Counted from the stretch's first letter, positions 24,201 through 33,231 are shown. The stretch is 64,000 bases of DNA from Luidia sarsii (GCA_949987565.1 OX465121.1:7762774-7826773), one strand, 5' to 3'. The notes: generated by a model not told the origin, from the sequence alone. Program-made: numbers and translations.

Positions 24201-24872
24201 GCAAATAAAGAAAGAGACCACCCCCCCCCAAAAAAAAGGGGGGAAAGGTGTTTGTGCACACACATATGGGCCCATAGGGAATATGTGGTACGAAGATTTT
24301 TTTCCCTACATTATTCGCTATGGGCCCATACGAAGTGCACAAAGTATTAAGATTTGATATCTCAGCAGGTCAATTACATCGTTCACGTACGTTGTATTCG
24401 CTGTGCAGAGAACATATCCCTAGTTTTAACTTCAACTGGTATAGCCCCCTCCCCCTTGCCCCCCACCCCGTAAATTGCTTGTGCACAAACATAAAATGGG
24501 CCCATAGCAAATAATTATGTGGTACGGAAAAAACATCGCAAACCGCTGCTTCGCAACGCGCACAAAATGGCATGCCCACTCCCTGCCCGCGTGACGAGTG
24601 TGTGAACCAGTTGCCAAGATCACGCTTGCGCCGGGTTTTGGTGCCTCGGCGTGACGTAACGGTCCCGGGCAACGAGTGGTCGTGTTCCCCGACTCCCCCA
24701 CGGGCCCCGGCGCGCGGCTGTTACCTGTGAGGATGACGGCCAGGGCCACAGCCACGCCCACCACGGCCAGGAGGAGGAGGATGACCAGGACGAAGGGGCG
24801 TATCCGGTGGTGGGGCCGCCTGGCACCACGCCCGTCCGAGTAGCCGTCGTAGGACGGGTTCTCCATCATCAT
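1520..24872 (-). CDS. SEA-domain type II membrane protein, matriptase-like (5' part, partial)
   Basis: Seen: three minus-strand exons with compatible phases: 24878-24725 (first ATG 24872, ends phase 1), 9999-9887 (phase 1 to 0) and 1709-1520 (phase 0 to 1). They encode a short polar tail, one hydrophobic helix, then the first and last parts of a SEA domain. Established: type II transmembrane serine proteases of the matriptase group have this order (tail, helix, SEA, then CUB, LDLRA and trypsin domains). The 34 residues of the first SEA exon align without gaps to my recollection of the matriptase SEA start, including a shared FVS. Inference: a matriptase/TMPRSS-like protein at the cell surface. 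CUB and protease exons would lie left of position 1. A linking piece of about 25 residues between the two SEA exons was not located, and a further 5' exon above 24878 is possible. Other SEA proteins are not excluded. Confidence 0.55.
1768..2290 (+). repeat. (TCTCTCTG)n pyrimidine-rich repeat
   Basis: Degenerate CTCTGTCTCTC repeat with one longer internal duplication (the blocks at about 1885-2010 and 2060-2200 are near copies). Confidence 0.85.
2434..2540 (+). mobile_element. tRNA-derived SINE copy
   Basis: TAGCTCAGATGGGAGAGC (A box) and GGGTTCAAGTC (B box) in tRNA-like spacing, followed by the family's TCAAAGTTTTCT tail. Confidence 0.75.
2546..2733 (+). mobile_element. 188-bp MITE with CTTGTCAAAAAGATC termini
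   Basis: The ends are inverted copies (GGCCTCTTGTCAAAAAG and CTTTTTGACAAGAGACC) flanked on both sides by TTA. A second copy of the same length is at 6394-6582. Confidence 0.75.
2740..4390. other. Intron sequence without recognised features
   Basis: Mostly unique sequence with short homopolymers and a (GAAAA)n run at about 3045-3065. An inverted pair of TCGAAAC-type motifs lies at 2930-3015. No exon could be supported. Confidence 0.4.
4400..4512 (+). repeat. GATCGAAACGTC hairpin repeat (family D) copy
   Basis: GAGAAAGGTCCTGCTAGGAT then CGAAACGTCA, followed by the family tail CAGTGAGCAGTTTGCAACAT. Confidence 0.75.
4595..4955 (+). repeat. (GGT)n trinucleotide tract, about 360 bp
   Basis: Nearly pure GGT with GAT, AAT and GTT interruptions arranged in a higher-order pattern that repeats about every 120-190 bp. 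The open frames in it are artefacts of the repeat. Confidence 0.95.
5240..5890. other. Intron sequence without recognised features
   Basis: Unique sequence. A short inverted pair around CAACTTACGATGGATAAGTTG is visible at about 5460-5570. No exon is supported. Confidence 0.35.
6030..6290 (+). mobile_element. 3' end of a non-LTR retrotransposon
   Basis: AT-rich 3' UTR-like sequence ending in GTGGAAAATAAATAAACTAA and a short (AACTA)n tail, the style of CR1/L2-type tails. No reverse transcriptase frame remains. Confidence 0.45.
6394..6582 (+). mobile_element. 189-bp MITE with CTTGTCAAAAAGATC termini, second copy
   Basis: The interior is in the opposite orientation to the 2546-2733 copy, with the same inverted ends. 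Flanks are TAT and TAA, not an exact duplication. Confidence 0.75.
6590..7090. other. Intron sequence without recognised features
   Basis: Contains a 102-codon open frame (6707-7015, plus) with no recognisable domain or splice context; not called. Confidence 0.35.
7098..7565 (+). mobile_element. GTGACCCGGCACAGC MITE (family A), 468 bp, complete
   Basis: Inverted ends GTGACCCGGCACAGC and GCTGTGCCGGGTCAC, with a perfect 4-bp flanking duplication ATTT. Confidence 0.85.
8160..8330 (+). mobile_element. tRNA-like SINE copy with 5' GGCGCCCCCATCCCGGC body
   Basis: The body segment is followed by GGCTGGATAGCTCAGGCGGT (A box); the B box end is lost and the sequence runs into a second body fragment near 8380. 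Confidence 0.65.
8414..8871 (+). mobile_element. Family A MITE, 458 bp
   Basis: Both inverted ends are present; flanks ATAT and AAAT do not match exactly. Confidence 0.85.
9048..9170 (-). repeat. Family D hairpin repeat copy
   Basis: Tail (GTTGCAAACTGCTTACTGAC) then core CCTGACGTTTCGATCCTAGC in reverse orientation; truncated copies follow at about 9215-9245 and 9325-9365. Confidence 0.75.
9887..9999 (-). CDS. Exon: first half of SEA domain
   Basis: 113 nt with a TTGCAG acceptor and a GTGAGT donor, phase 1 in and phase 0 out. It encodes a G-S-L-H-I-S-N-R-E-Y pattern, then STADFVSFESEVEEA, the strand-turn-helix start typical of SEA domains (autoproteolytic or structural ectodomain modules next to membranes). 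It follows the membrane helix almost directly, as in matriptase. The local DNA is CpG-rich, with a (GGCCC)n run at about 9800-9840 just below the exon. Confidence 0.6.
10285..11465 (+). repeat. 1.2-kb (CT)n/(CCCTCT)n polypyrimidine tract
   Basis: Near-continuous pyrimidines on the plus strand in the first long intron of the SEA gene, with internal blocks of 60-100 bp repeated in tandem. Confidence 0.95.
12150..12345. repeat. Fold-back repeat (family C) with GACGTTTCGA / TCGAAACGTC arms
   Basis: Left arm GAACCGGAGGAACTCGACGT and a right arm carrying its inverse, with CTGAAGACGA-type loops. The arms are imperfect. Confidence 0.65.
13225..13435. mobile_element. Two tRNA-like SINE fragments, head to head
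   Basis: A minus-strand tRNA-like end (GAGACCTCTGGATTGACGTA) meets a plus-strand copy (TAGCTCAGGTGGGAGAGCGC) at about 13303. Confidence 0.6.
13490..13535 (-). repeat. Family D core fragment
   Basis: Degenerate GGCTGACGTGTCGATTGCAG then CAAGACCTTTC. Confidence 0.45.
13700..14195 (+). repeat. (GAGAGG)n polypurine tract
   Basis: Purine-rich, plus strand, in the same intron as the opposite-sense tracts at 10285 and 15520. Confidence 0.9.
14649..15045 (+). mobile_element. TTAA-flanked MITE (family B1)
   Basis: Starts TTAA|AGCCCCTACACAACATTGG; the right end, TGTTGCGTTATCCCT|TTAA, is degenerate. Close copy of 50817-51159. Confidence 0.65.
15249..15283 (+). repeat. Poly(T) followed by poly(G)
   Basis: A homopolymer run of T of about 28, then about 10 G; possibly a retroposon tail or an assembly-sensitive site. 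Confidence 0.7.
15520..16170 (+). repeat. (CT)n polypyrimidine tract with an internal duplication
   Basis: The blocks at about 15825-15960 and 15990-16140 are near copies (CTCTTCCGATCGCTCTCCCT, TATTTCACCACTCTCTC). Confidence 0.9.
16587..16939 (+). mobile_element. TTAA-flanked MITE (family B2), complete
   Basis: TTAA|AGGCCCTATACAACATTG at the left and CAATGTTGTATTGGCCT|TTAA at the right. Confidence 0.8.
17405..17872 (+). mobile_element. Family A MITE, 468 bp, complete
   Basis: Inverted ends intact, with a perfect ATTT duplication on both flanks. Confidence 0.85.
18000..18130 (-). repeat. Single arm of the fold-back family C
   Basis: GGCCGGTAGCCCAATGTTTC then GGGTAGTGTGTACTCTGCCC; the hairpin core is in reverse orientation and no second arm is visible. 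Confidence 0.55.
18165..18438 (+). mobile_element. TTAA-flanked MITE (family B2), internally deleted
   Basis: Left end TTAA|AGGCCCCATAGGCCTATAC; the right end stops at CCCAATGTTT before TTAA. It keeps the family's CTCGAGAAGTACAGCATCC segment. Confidence 0.7.
19691..19800 (+). repeat. Family D hairpin repeat copy
   Basis: GCCTTTGAGAAAGGTCCTGC and AGGATCGAAACGTCAGGC; the outer GCCT and AGGC can pair. The tail CAGTGAGCAGT follows. Confidence 0.8.
19806..20266 (+). mobile_element. Family A MITE, 461 bp, complete
   Basis: Inverted ends intact, with a perfect AAAT duplication on both flanks. Confidence 0.85.
20955..22285 (+). repeat. 1.3-kb (GA)n/(GAGG)n polypurine tract
   Basis: Starts as (GGGA)n, then GAGAGA with repeated 100-200 bp blocks, and includes GACAGACAGACA segments at 21700-21740 and 21940-22000. 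Long pseudo-frames in it are not genes. Confidence 0.95.
22300..22975. other. Intron sequence without recognised features
   Basis: Unique sequence; no exon with a domain and splice sites was seen. Confidence 0.35.
22979..23014 (+). mobile_element. Terminal fragment of a family A MITE
   Basis: Only the last 36 bp (GTGGGGTTATTCCTCATTAT then GCTGTGCCGGGTCAC). It mirrors the adjacent complete copy across ATAT. Confidence 0.75.
23019..23486 (-). mobile_element. Family A MITE, 468 bp, complete, inverted
   Basis: Opposite orientation to the copies at 7098 and 17405, with ATAT duplicated on both flanks. Confidence 0.85.
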
Positions 24873-24878
24873 GGTAAC
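24725..24878 (-). CDS. Exon: N-terminal tail and membrane helix of the SEA protein
   Basis: The exon is bounded by a CACAG acceptor (exon starts 24878) and a GTAACA donor. Three consecutive ATG codons begin at 24872; the first is used here. The 49 residues are a polar tail with an NPSYDGY motif and a basic stretch (RGARRPHHRIR), then about 23 hydrophobic residues (PFVLVILLLLAVVGVAVALA), then ILT, ending in phase 1. Basic residues before an uncleaved helix predict a type II topology with the N-terminus inside. The reading frame stays open upstream of the acceptor, so an earlier coding exon joining in phase 0 cannot be ruled out. The exon's 5' boundary is repeated in the minisatellite directly upstream. 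Confidence 0.6.
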
Positions 24879-24879
24879 C

Positions 24880-25085
24880 TGTGGCAACGAGAGCACGCCC
24901 AGCAACACGGTTACCTATGGCAACCAACACGAACACGCCTAGCAACGCGGTTACCTATGGCAACCACCAAGAACACGCCCATCAACACGGTTACCTATGG
25001 CAACCAACATAAACACGCCCAGCAACACCGATACCTATGGCAACTATAACAAGAACACGCCCAGTAACACGATTACCCATGGCAA
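24880..25085 (-). repeat. About 40-bp minisatellite abutting an exon
   Basis: Five to six units of GGTTACCTATGGCAACCAAC plus AACACGCCCAGCAAC. The first unit overlaps the acceptor of the SEA-gene exon at 24878. Confidence 0.8.
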
Positions 25086-25154
25086 CCAACCAGAACACGA
25101 TTTTTGACTATAACAACGGATTTTATTTTTCCAATTTGAAAATGCATACATATG

Positions 25155-25225
25155 TTGACACTTAAAATTTAATGGGCCTGACGTTTCGATCCTAGCAGGA
25201 CCTTTCTCAAGGGCAGAGTGACAAG
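25155..25225 (-). repeat. Family D hairpin repeat copy
   Basis: GGGCCTGACGTTTCGATCCT then AGCAGGACCTTTCTC; the reverse strand reads CTGCCCTTGAGAAAGGTCC. Confidence 0.75.
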
Positions 25226-25459
25226 GACAAAACAGATACATGTACACGAAGGAAGGGGGAAGAGAGTGAATAGGACACGGATGAGAAACAAAGGACAAAG
25301 AGTAAAGCTGGTAGGTAGAGATCTAAGGGAAGGGCAAGGAGTAGGGTAGGGATTAGTGACAAGAGGGGGAAAGATCAAAGATCAAAACGATCAAAGAGAG
25401 ACATATGTTAACAAACAAACAAAAACCGTACAACTGAGCTTTAGCTCAGCGGTTGGCTA

Positions 25460-26020
25460 CACTAGCCATGTATCAAGGGAAAACGTTTAGGCCCTATCTC
25501 GATCCCCGAGTCAACTGTGTCCGTCACACCTTTTTTTCCCCTCTCCTCACACCGTCGACACATTTTGTTGGCTAGACGCTCGCTGACGACCTGCCCTACT
25601 TGTATGATTGCGAAACACATCCCAGGCCGTTCGTTTTCTGCACGCGGGGCGCTCTGCTCGTACGTTCTGTCAATTCCCATTATTCGTAAATTCGGCTACG
25701 GGCACTCCAGAGTATGGAGCGCGCGAGGAGGCAAGAGGGTTCACTCCGCGAAAGTCGCGACACGTGCTCAGCTCGTCATGCAAGGGGCCATTCTTTTTTT
25801 GTATCGTCGGTTCGTTTTGGTCTGTGTTTTAGATCTGGAAGCAGGGACACGTGTACATACACACATACACTAAGAGCCCCGCAAGGGCGAGTTATGTTGA
25901 TGACCATACCCGATCGTCGGAGAGCAAACAATGTTGTGTATTACTAGTCATTGCCACCGCTCCAGTGGGTCGGGACCTTGCCCGTTTAAATGTCACGTTG
26001 TTTGGATTGTATTGCATCGG
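25460..26020. other. Intergenic sequence without recognised features
   Basis: Overlapping open frames on both strands, none with a recognisable domain. Confidence 0.3.
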
Positions 26021-26024
26021 TTGT

Positions 26025-26595
26025 GGGGAGAGAGGGATGAGAGAGAGATACGTACAGGCAGACCGACAGACAGACCGACAGAGATGGAGAGAGATGGAGA
26101 GAGATGGAGAGAGATGGAGAGAGATGGAGAGAGATGGAGAGAGATGGAGACAGGGGAGAGATGGAGAGAGATGGAGAGAGATGGAGCGAGGCAGAAAGAG
26201 AGGCAGAGAGAGAATCAGAGAGAGAGACAGAGAGAGGCAGAGAGAGAGGCAGAGAGAGACGGGGCAAAGAGAGAGAGGGGCAGAGAGATATAGAGGCAGA
26301 GAGAGTGAGAGAGACAGAGAGACAGGAGGGAAGAGAGAATGAGAGATACAGAGAGAGAGATACAGGGAGACAGGGAGAGGTAGATAACTTAGCTAGACTT
26401 AGAGAGACAAATAGAGACAGAGAGACAGATAGAAACAGACAGACAAGGAGAGACAGAGAACAGAGATAGACAGAGAGACAGAGAGACAGAAAGACAGAGA
26501 GCATGAGAGAGACAAAGAGAGAGCATGAGAGAGAGAGAAAGAGGGCTGGAGTGAGACAGGGAGAGACCGAGGGAGACAGAGACTGAGACGGAGGC
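26025..26595 (+). repeat. (GAGAGATG)n and (GACAGA)n purine-rich tract
   Basis: Begins with GACCGACAGACAGACCGACA, then about ten GAGATGGA units, then degenerate AGAGAGACAG. Confidence 0.9.
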
Positions 26596-26599
26596 AGTC

Positions 26600-27210
26600 C
26601 ACGAGCCTGGATTCCCTCAACCATTCCGGTGTTGAGAAAATAACAATCGACAAGGGGCTAATTAGAAGACACTATAGCTGCTGCCGAGGGCCCCCGACTG
26701 ATAAAACAATACCAGCAGCCAGGAATCGCATGACCCACGCCCCGGGGGCCCGTCCAGTCCGAAGAGAGAAACCCCAACAACAACAAAAACCGTTTACGAC
26801 TACGAAAGACGTGATCGATATCCCCCGAAATGATTTCCGATGGCGCGACCCCATTGCCGGGGATGACGGCAGCGCGGCGCTGAACGCCCACGACGTCATC
26901 ACTTTGTGCGGTCCTTGTGACGTTGTAAGCAATTTCCAATATGAACATCTGCAACGCATTCATATTGCGGAATATTGATTTCTCTTTTCAGAAAGACGAA
27001 TATATCTATTTCAACATCATTTGAATGATCAAACAAGATAAAGGAATTCATTTGAGTGATGATATATATAGCTTTACAGTATAATGGTCGTGCAATAGAC
27101 ACTGGTGGTAGATTTAAAGTAGGTTTTTGTCAGTCATAACACAAAATGAGAAGTGGTAAAGAAAGCTCTGACCGGACTGGGAGGTAATGTACGGTACACC
27201 CGTGACTATT
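26600..27210. other. Intergenic sequence without recognised features
   Basis: Unique sequence with no supported gene. Confidence 0.3.
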
Positions 27211-27214
27211 TTGG

Positions 27215-27295
27215 GAAGACCGCCATCTTAGGGCTGGATAGCTCAGTGGTAAGAGAGCTGGTATGCAAAAACCAGTTATTCCCTCATTTGTTTGA
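27215..27295 (+). mobile_element. tRNA-like SINE fragment
   Basis: GGGCTGGATAGCTCAGTGGT, then GAGAGCTGGTATGC; the B box is lost. Confidence 0.55.
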
Positions 27296-27404
27296 CTCAA
27301 ACCATTACATTTATAGGTAGGATAGCCAGCCATGTCAGTCTTATATTATAACGACTCAACAGAGGGCTTGCGGTGGCACATTGTAAACTATCTCTATGAC
27401 TAGT

Positions 27405-27565
27405 AAGATCATAGATGGAGTGTGGCTCTGAGAAGAACCGGTAACGTGACGTATCGGGCTGTGCGTAAACCTGTCCGAAGTCGATGACGACGGGCAGAGT
27501 ACACACTGCCCGAAACGTTGAGCATTATCGGCTCCTTTCAGAGCCACACTACTCCATCTCACAAG
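27405..27565. repeat. Fold-back repeat (family C)
   Basis: GTGTGGCTCTGAGAAGAACC at the left and its near-inverse GGCTCCTTTCAGAGCCACAC at the right. The inner hairpin is CGGGCAG and CTGCCCG, followed by AAACG. Confidence 0.7.
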
Positions 27566-28324
27566 AGATGATTTACACGGCCAAGTCAGTTGATTTCTTT
27601 TTTTGTTCGACTCTTAAAAAAAAAATGTGAAAAATGCTGACTCAAGCGACTGAAATGATAAACGGATGTCTATAGGCTCCGACGTTTTGATAACATCCTA
27701 TACCAAGACCGTTCTCAAACCTAACATGATTCTGCCAAGCAACGACCTGCCACGATCTCAGTTCCTATTTTGGGAAATCTTGAATTGTCAACGGAAAAAG
27801 GTTATAAATCTCCGGGGCATGTTGGAACAGGCAGCAGAAGTAAGAGAAAAAATATATACATCATAAGGAAATGTGGACGAAACATCAACATCGGCGCTGC
27901 CGTTTTTGTTTTTCCATTGCGGTTTTAGAAAATACCTCTGGCTGTTTGGGGGATTTTTTTGGGGGGGGGAGAGAGCTAGGCGACGATGGTGTACACGGAA
28001 TTCGCGGCATCTTGCGAATAATCTGTTCGCTGGAAAGGGGGAAGGGAGTCGCCCGTATCGCCTCCGTTTTTTACTTCATCGGTAAAAGAGAGCGAGTGCA
28101 CATTAAGATTTGTTTGGGGGGTGGGGTGGGGTAGGGGGCAGGGGAGGGGGGGGTAGTAATCCTAGGCAGGTGGATTTTACGGAGTGGAATGGGTCGTGAA
28201 TGCTAAACGTGGTGCGTTTCGTACACGGCTAGCTCCCTCCATGCCCCGAGCCAATATGTTTTTTTTCTTCTTACGCGCCGGCACTGGGAATTATTCACGC
28301 TTGCAAAGCAGACAATTTTGAAGA

Positions 28325-28945
28325 AGCAGACGAGAGAGAGAGAGAGAGAGACGGGGAGAGCATGCAGGAGAAGGACAGAGAGGGGAGAGGTGGAGAGAGA
28401 CGGGGGGAGAGAAAGAGTTGGAGAGAGAAGGAGAGAGAGAGAGATGAGAGAGAGATGGAGAGAGGGGGAGAGAGGGAGGAGAGAGAGATGGAGAGAGATG
28501 TAGAGAGAGAGGGAGAGGGGGAGGAGAGAGAGATGGAGACAGATGGAGAGAAAGTGAGAGAGATAGAGAGAGATGGAGAGAGAGGGAGTTGGAGAGAGAA
28601 CGACAGAGGAGAGAGAGATGGAGAGAGATTGAGAGAAAGGGAGAGAGAGAGGGAGAGAGAGGAAAGAGAAAGTTGGAGAGAGATGGAGAGAGAGGGAGGT
28701 GAATAGAGAGATGGAGAGAGAGATGGAGAGAGAGGGAAAGGGGGAGAAACAGACAGGTGGAGAGAGAATGAGAGAAAGACTTTGAGAGAGATAGAGAGAG
28801 GGTGAAAGAGACAGAAAGGAGAGAGAGGGGGAGGGAGAGAGAGGGAAAGGGAGGGACAGGGGGATAGAGAGAGAGAGTTGGAAAGAGATATAAAGAGGAG
28901 AGAGGGGAAGGAAGAGAGAGAGGCAGGGGGAGAAAGAGATAGCAA
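28325..28945 (+). repeat. (GAGA)n polypurine tract
   Basis: GA-rich with GAGATGGAGAGAGA blocks. Confidence 0.9.
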
Positions 28946-29256
28946 GAAAAAAAGAGGGGTTGAAAAAACCTGACCTGTCTCGTAGATTTCAACTCAAGCA
29001 ATCTCAGAAAGGAAAGGATTAGATTTATATTTCCGACGCTGAACTAACGCTCTTTCGCGGGAGGGGGGATTTGGGGTTTTGTAAAGAAATTTCCTGTTGT
29101 TTTTATCTTGTATATGAACCTCAAAATCAAGGAGGATTTGAAATTTATTGCGTTTGGATTTCAGCGACTTGCAATGACATTTCCTGTATTTCCTCGACCA
29201 GGCCTCAATAAATTTGTAAATTAAGGGAACATTTCCAAAGCATCTTTTATAATTAT

Positions 29257-29506
29257 GTGACCCGGCACAGCATAATGAAGAATATCCCCACTTTTGAGAT
29301 TTTGAGATTTTCTAATGATGTGAAAGAGTACACCATTAGCTTTGAAATGATATCAAAATATAATATCCTCTAATACTTACAATTTCCGAAAATGAAAAAA
29401 AAAAAAAATTATTTGTAATCGAACTGTGAAGATACTTTAACTTCAGGCGTTGTTTACTCAAAAAGTGTTTTGGTGGGATATTCCTCATGTCGCTGTGCCG
29501 GGTCAC
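29257..29506 (-). mobile_element. Family A MITE, internally deleted (250 bp)
   Basis: Both ends are kept (GTGACCCGGCACAGCATAAT and GTCGCTGTGCCGGGTCAC), the middle is lost, and the flanks TTAT and ATTT differ. Confidence 0.8.
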
Positions 29507-29688
29507 ATTTAACCTGTTATAATTATAGCCTTACTGCCCGAATATAAATTTGAACGGCATTCTCGGTGTTGGTTTTGTTTTTCTCAACAGCTATAAGATA
29601 ATCTTTGAATAAAGAAGAATACATAAGATGTTTCTTTGTTTTCAGACAATGAACCTAACAAATAATGGACAAAAAAAGGGAATGAAAT

Positions 29689-29888
29689 GTGACCCGGCAC
29701 AGCATAATGAGGAATAACCCCCACTTTTTTCGTTTTTTTCAACATTTAGAGACGGATTTCGGGAAAATCCTTTGGACATAATATCCTCCAATACATTAAC
29801 TTACATTAAAAAGATACTTTGACTTCAGGCGTTGTTTACCCGAAAAGTGTTTTGGTGGGATATTCCTCATGTCGCTGTGCCGGGTCAC
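29689..29888 (-). mobile_element. Family A MITE, internally deleted (200 bp)
   Basis: Both ends are present; its right end faces the next copy across ATAT. Confidence 0.8.
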
Positions 29889-29892
29889 ATAT

Positions 29893-30083
29893 GTGACCCG
29901 GCACAGCGACATGAGGAATATCCCACCAAAACATTTTTCAAGTAAACAACGCCTGAAGTCAAAGTATCTTCTCAATTCGATAATTTCTTTTTTTGTATTT
30001 TCGGAAAGTTAATGTAGTAAATGGTGAAAAAACGAAGAATTCAGTGTTTGTGTACTGTTTTCATGAAAATGTAAAGTTCCTGC
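29893..30083 (+). mobile_element. Family A MITE, 3'-truncated
   Basis: Starts GTGACCCGGCACAGCGACAT and ends after AAAGTTCCTGCC, without the second terminus. Confidence 0.8.
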
Positions 30084-30260
30084 CAATTATTTGAAATTAT
30101 ATGAAATGATAATTATATTTATCAATGATGTTACAATCCCTAACATAATTCTTTACGTACCATTTATTTGTTGCATTTCTTTCTTAGTTTATCGCTAATT
30201 AATTAAGTTAAACAAACGAACAAAGAAACGGCAATTGATCGATAACAAATTATATCAAAA

Positions 30261-30410
30261 TTTGGAGGGCCTGACGTTTCGATTCTATATAGCAGGACCT
30301 TTGAGAAAGGTCCTGCTAGGATCGAAACGTCAGGCCCTCCAAATTTCGACATTTGCCTTTCGGTCATTTTTAGTCAGAAAGCAGTTTGCAACATTTTTGC
30401 ATGTTTCTTG
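30261..30410. repeat. Family D palindromic copy
   Basis: GGAGGGCCTGACGTTTCGAT and its inverse ATCGAAACGTCAGGCCCTCC meet around CCTTTGAGAAAGG (30261-30345); the family tail follows on the right. Confidence 0.85.
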
Positions 30411-30414
30411 AGTC

Positions 30415-31445
30415 GGTAACAAAATTATCTAAAAGTCCTGAAAAAAAAAGACGTTCGAGGTGGCACAAATTCCCAAATGATATTGGATTACTTTAAAGTG
30501 AATGTGATTTTGTTTACGCCTTGCGTTGTCCTTTGCAAGACGACTTCTTTTTTTAATGGGCCTATTAAGCGTGCACACACGGAGCGGTCACATGTGAATA
30601 ATACGCGTGCTTAATTAACCTCAATGCCTGCCGGTAATTAAATCTAATCATTCCAAGCCGCGCGGTTGTTTGCTTTAAAGAAGGAAAAAAAAACACAAAA
30701 TTGATGCCGTAATTTCTGCGCACGTTCGTCGTATACGCGGTCCTAGTGCCACCGGTGGCAATTCGGGACAATTAGGTGCGCGGAAAATGATACGCGAAAA
30801 AAAAAAAAAAGCCTATACCATTGATACTGCCGCAAGATTCGCTATACGTGCTGGTAAACTGGCCGCGTGCAACTGTGTATAATTATTATTAGCATAACCG
30901 TATCAGCTCAACGTGTGCGTATGGCATCTATGCGCCGTGACAGCTCTGTCATTCATACGTCACCACTTTCCGCCTACAGGTATCGTTTTTCTCCGTTGGT
31001 GTTTCTGGGTGTGTGTGTGTGTTGGGGTGCGGGCAGGTATCTAGAGCCTTGTGGAGACCTACTAGTGCCTTGTGGATACCTAGTCCAATAGGTTGAATAG
31101 GTCTCCACAGGGAAATTGTAAAGGTGTACACAGCTCTCCAAAGGTTTTCACGAAAGTGGTATTTGGGAAATTTAATTTTGTGATGGGTAAGAATCCATCG
31201 CAAGAGACCTTATAATATGGTGTCACCGCAAACCCTCCCATATTATTTCACCCACCATGCAAAGCCTGAAGTCTTATTTGTTTGTTTTATATTCGGGACA
31301 TACGGTCCAAATGTCTATCCAGGAAAGTGAATCTGGTTGAAACGAGAGCATTTTTGTAAAACATTGTTTCTCACTTGGTTGTGTTAGTGCTCGAGAACAA
31401 AGCCATGTCCCCATGAGGCCTGGACACAGATTCGGGTTTGTGTGT
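30415..31445. other. Intergenic sequence without recognised features
   Basis: Unique sequence with a short GT run near 31010 and a locally repeated GTAGGTCTCCA/GGAGACCTA pair near 31050-31110. No gene is supported. Confidence 0.3.
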
Positions 31446-31448
31446 GTG

Positions 31449-31555
31449 GCCTTTGAGAAAGGTCCTGCTATGATCGAAACGTCAGGGCCCTCCAACTTTT
31501 GAGATTTATGTACTGTACTGCATGTCATTTTAGTCAGTGAGCAGTTTGCAACAAT
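31449..31555 (+). repeat. Family D hairpin repeat copy
   Basis: GGCCTTTGAGAAAGGTCCTG, then GATCGAAACGTCAGGGCC and the TCAGTGAGCAGTTTGCAACA tail. A shorter core fragment follows at 31580-31610. Confidence 0.8.
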
Positions 31556-32199
31556 TATTTGAGATATTCACGCCTTTAACTTTGAGAAAGGCCCTGCTAG
31601 GATCGAAGCAACATCCACTCTCTATCATTTGTGTGTGTGTGGGTGTGGGGAAAATTAATGGAGGATTAAAATATCTTTGTCACGGTGTGAAGGACACGTA
31701 GCTCGTTTCACAGTCGCGCCTAGGTCATATACAGTGCTGATATCTTTACCGATATGCTGAGAGGTGTCCAGGTGTATCGATTTGTTACCGTGTGAACTCT
31801 ACACGGGGTTAACGGGTCCGTCTAAGTAATACGCAACAGCTATTACGTGGCATGCAATGCGCCGTGTGTAGCGAGTACGTGTTTCTTCAATTGATTGGTA
31901 CGGCGAGTGTAAACACAGCACGTACTCATGGAAAAGTGGGTCCCAGTAATGGAGGCGGTGCGGTTCAGCGTGTGTGCAGTGTTTGTCCGGGTTTTTTATT
32001 TTTGGTGGCAACAGCGGCTGTCTCGTCATCGCTAATAAATTACGAGTTGCGTTCCCGGGCGATTTGCAGCCCTAAAATGGAGCATTTCGCGGATTTTTTT
32101 TTTTTTCAATCTACGCCATATTGGTATGCAGTGAGCGTCCGCCTGGCGTAAACCAGATAGCTCGCGTAACAAAGACACACAGGGCCCCTTTCTGATTAA

Positions 32200-32569
32200 A
32201 GGCCCTATATATACATCATTGTTAAAGGTCCAAAGATAGCCACAAGTTTGTCCGCTCAACCATTAAACATTCCACAAAAACATTACTGCGAAGGTTTGAG
32301 CTCAATGGTAATCTGAGAGTAGAAAAAATCTCCCCCCAAACCCGCCACGGTTTATGCACCAGCCTGTAGTGTAAGAAATAGTTCATTACTTGCGAGTAAT
32401 AAACTAGTTGCCGATGTTCGAGTGAAGATTTCTCGAGAAGTACAGCATCTCAGACCGTAAGGTTTCATCATGAGGATTCTATCAAGTATCATCACCATCT
32501 ACTGTGTAAATCAGAAGGAAATCTGTGGACATCGATGTTTTCTGATCTTTCCAATGTTGTATTGGGCCT
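32200..32569 (+). mobile_element. TTAA-flanked MITE (family B2), complete
   Basis: TTAA|AGGCCCTATATATACATCA at the left and CCAATGTTGTATTGGGCCT|TTAA at the right. Confidence 0.8.
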
Positions 32570-32989
32570 TTAAGATTCAAATATAGGCCTACTCGAGGCA
32601 ACATACGGAACCTTTTTAATGTAGGGGATACAAAATACGAATCTAAACATTTATAAGTGTATATTTATAACAAAAAAACACCTAAACATGTCTATACGAA
32701 TTGCCTCTTACAGACGTGAACACACGTACACGTAGCCTATAATTTTGTTCTCCTCTATTCAAGGTGCATAATCTAATAACATTCCAGATTACAATCGGCA
32801 ACAGTGGACGGGGAGATTTATTATTGCAACTGGAATGCCTTCTGGTCACGCACGGATCATTTCTAAGGGGAAATATGCCTCTCGTATGGTTGAGTAATGC
32901 TTCATTGGAGCAGTATACCGGTATTAAAAAAAACTGGTGCAAACTGCTTCAGAATTACCGAAACGCAAGTATCGAGAATTAGGAGGGAC

Positions 32990-33165
32990 TGATATACAGA
33001 ACGTTTCGATCGTAGCAGGACCTTTGTCAAAGGCAGATAAAGGTTTTTCTAGGATCGGAACGTCATGCCCTCCTAATAATTATTTTATTTTAAAACTCAA
33101 ATTAGGCCTACATTTCGGTCATTTTAGTCAGTGGGTAGTGTGCAACATTTTTGCATATCAAACCA
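32990..33165. repeat. Family D palindromic copy, degenerate
   Basis: GTTTCGATCGTAGCAGGACC faces CTAGGATCGGAACGTCATGC; tail GTCAGTGGGTAGTGTGCAAC. Confidence 0.7.
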
Positions 33166-33231
33166 TTAGCTATACTTAAATAAAGAAAGGAAAAACTGAC
33201 TGGCAATTTCGAACAAATTAAAAAATTGGGA

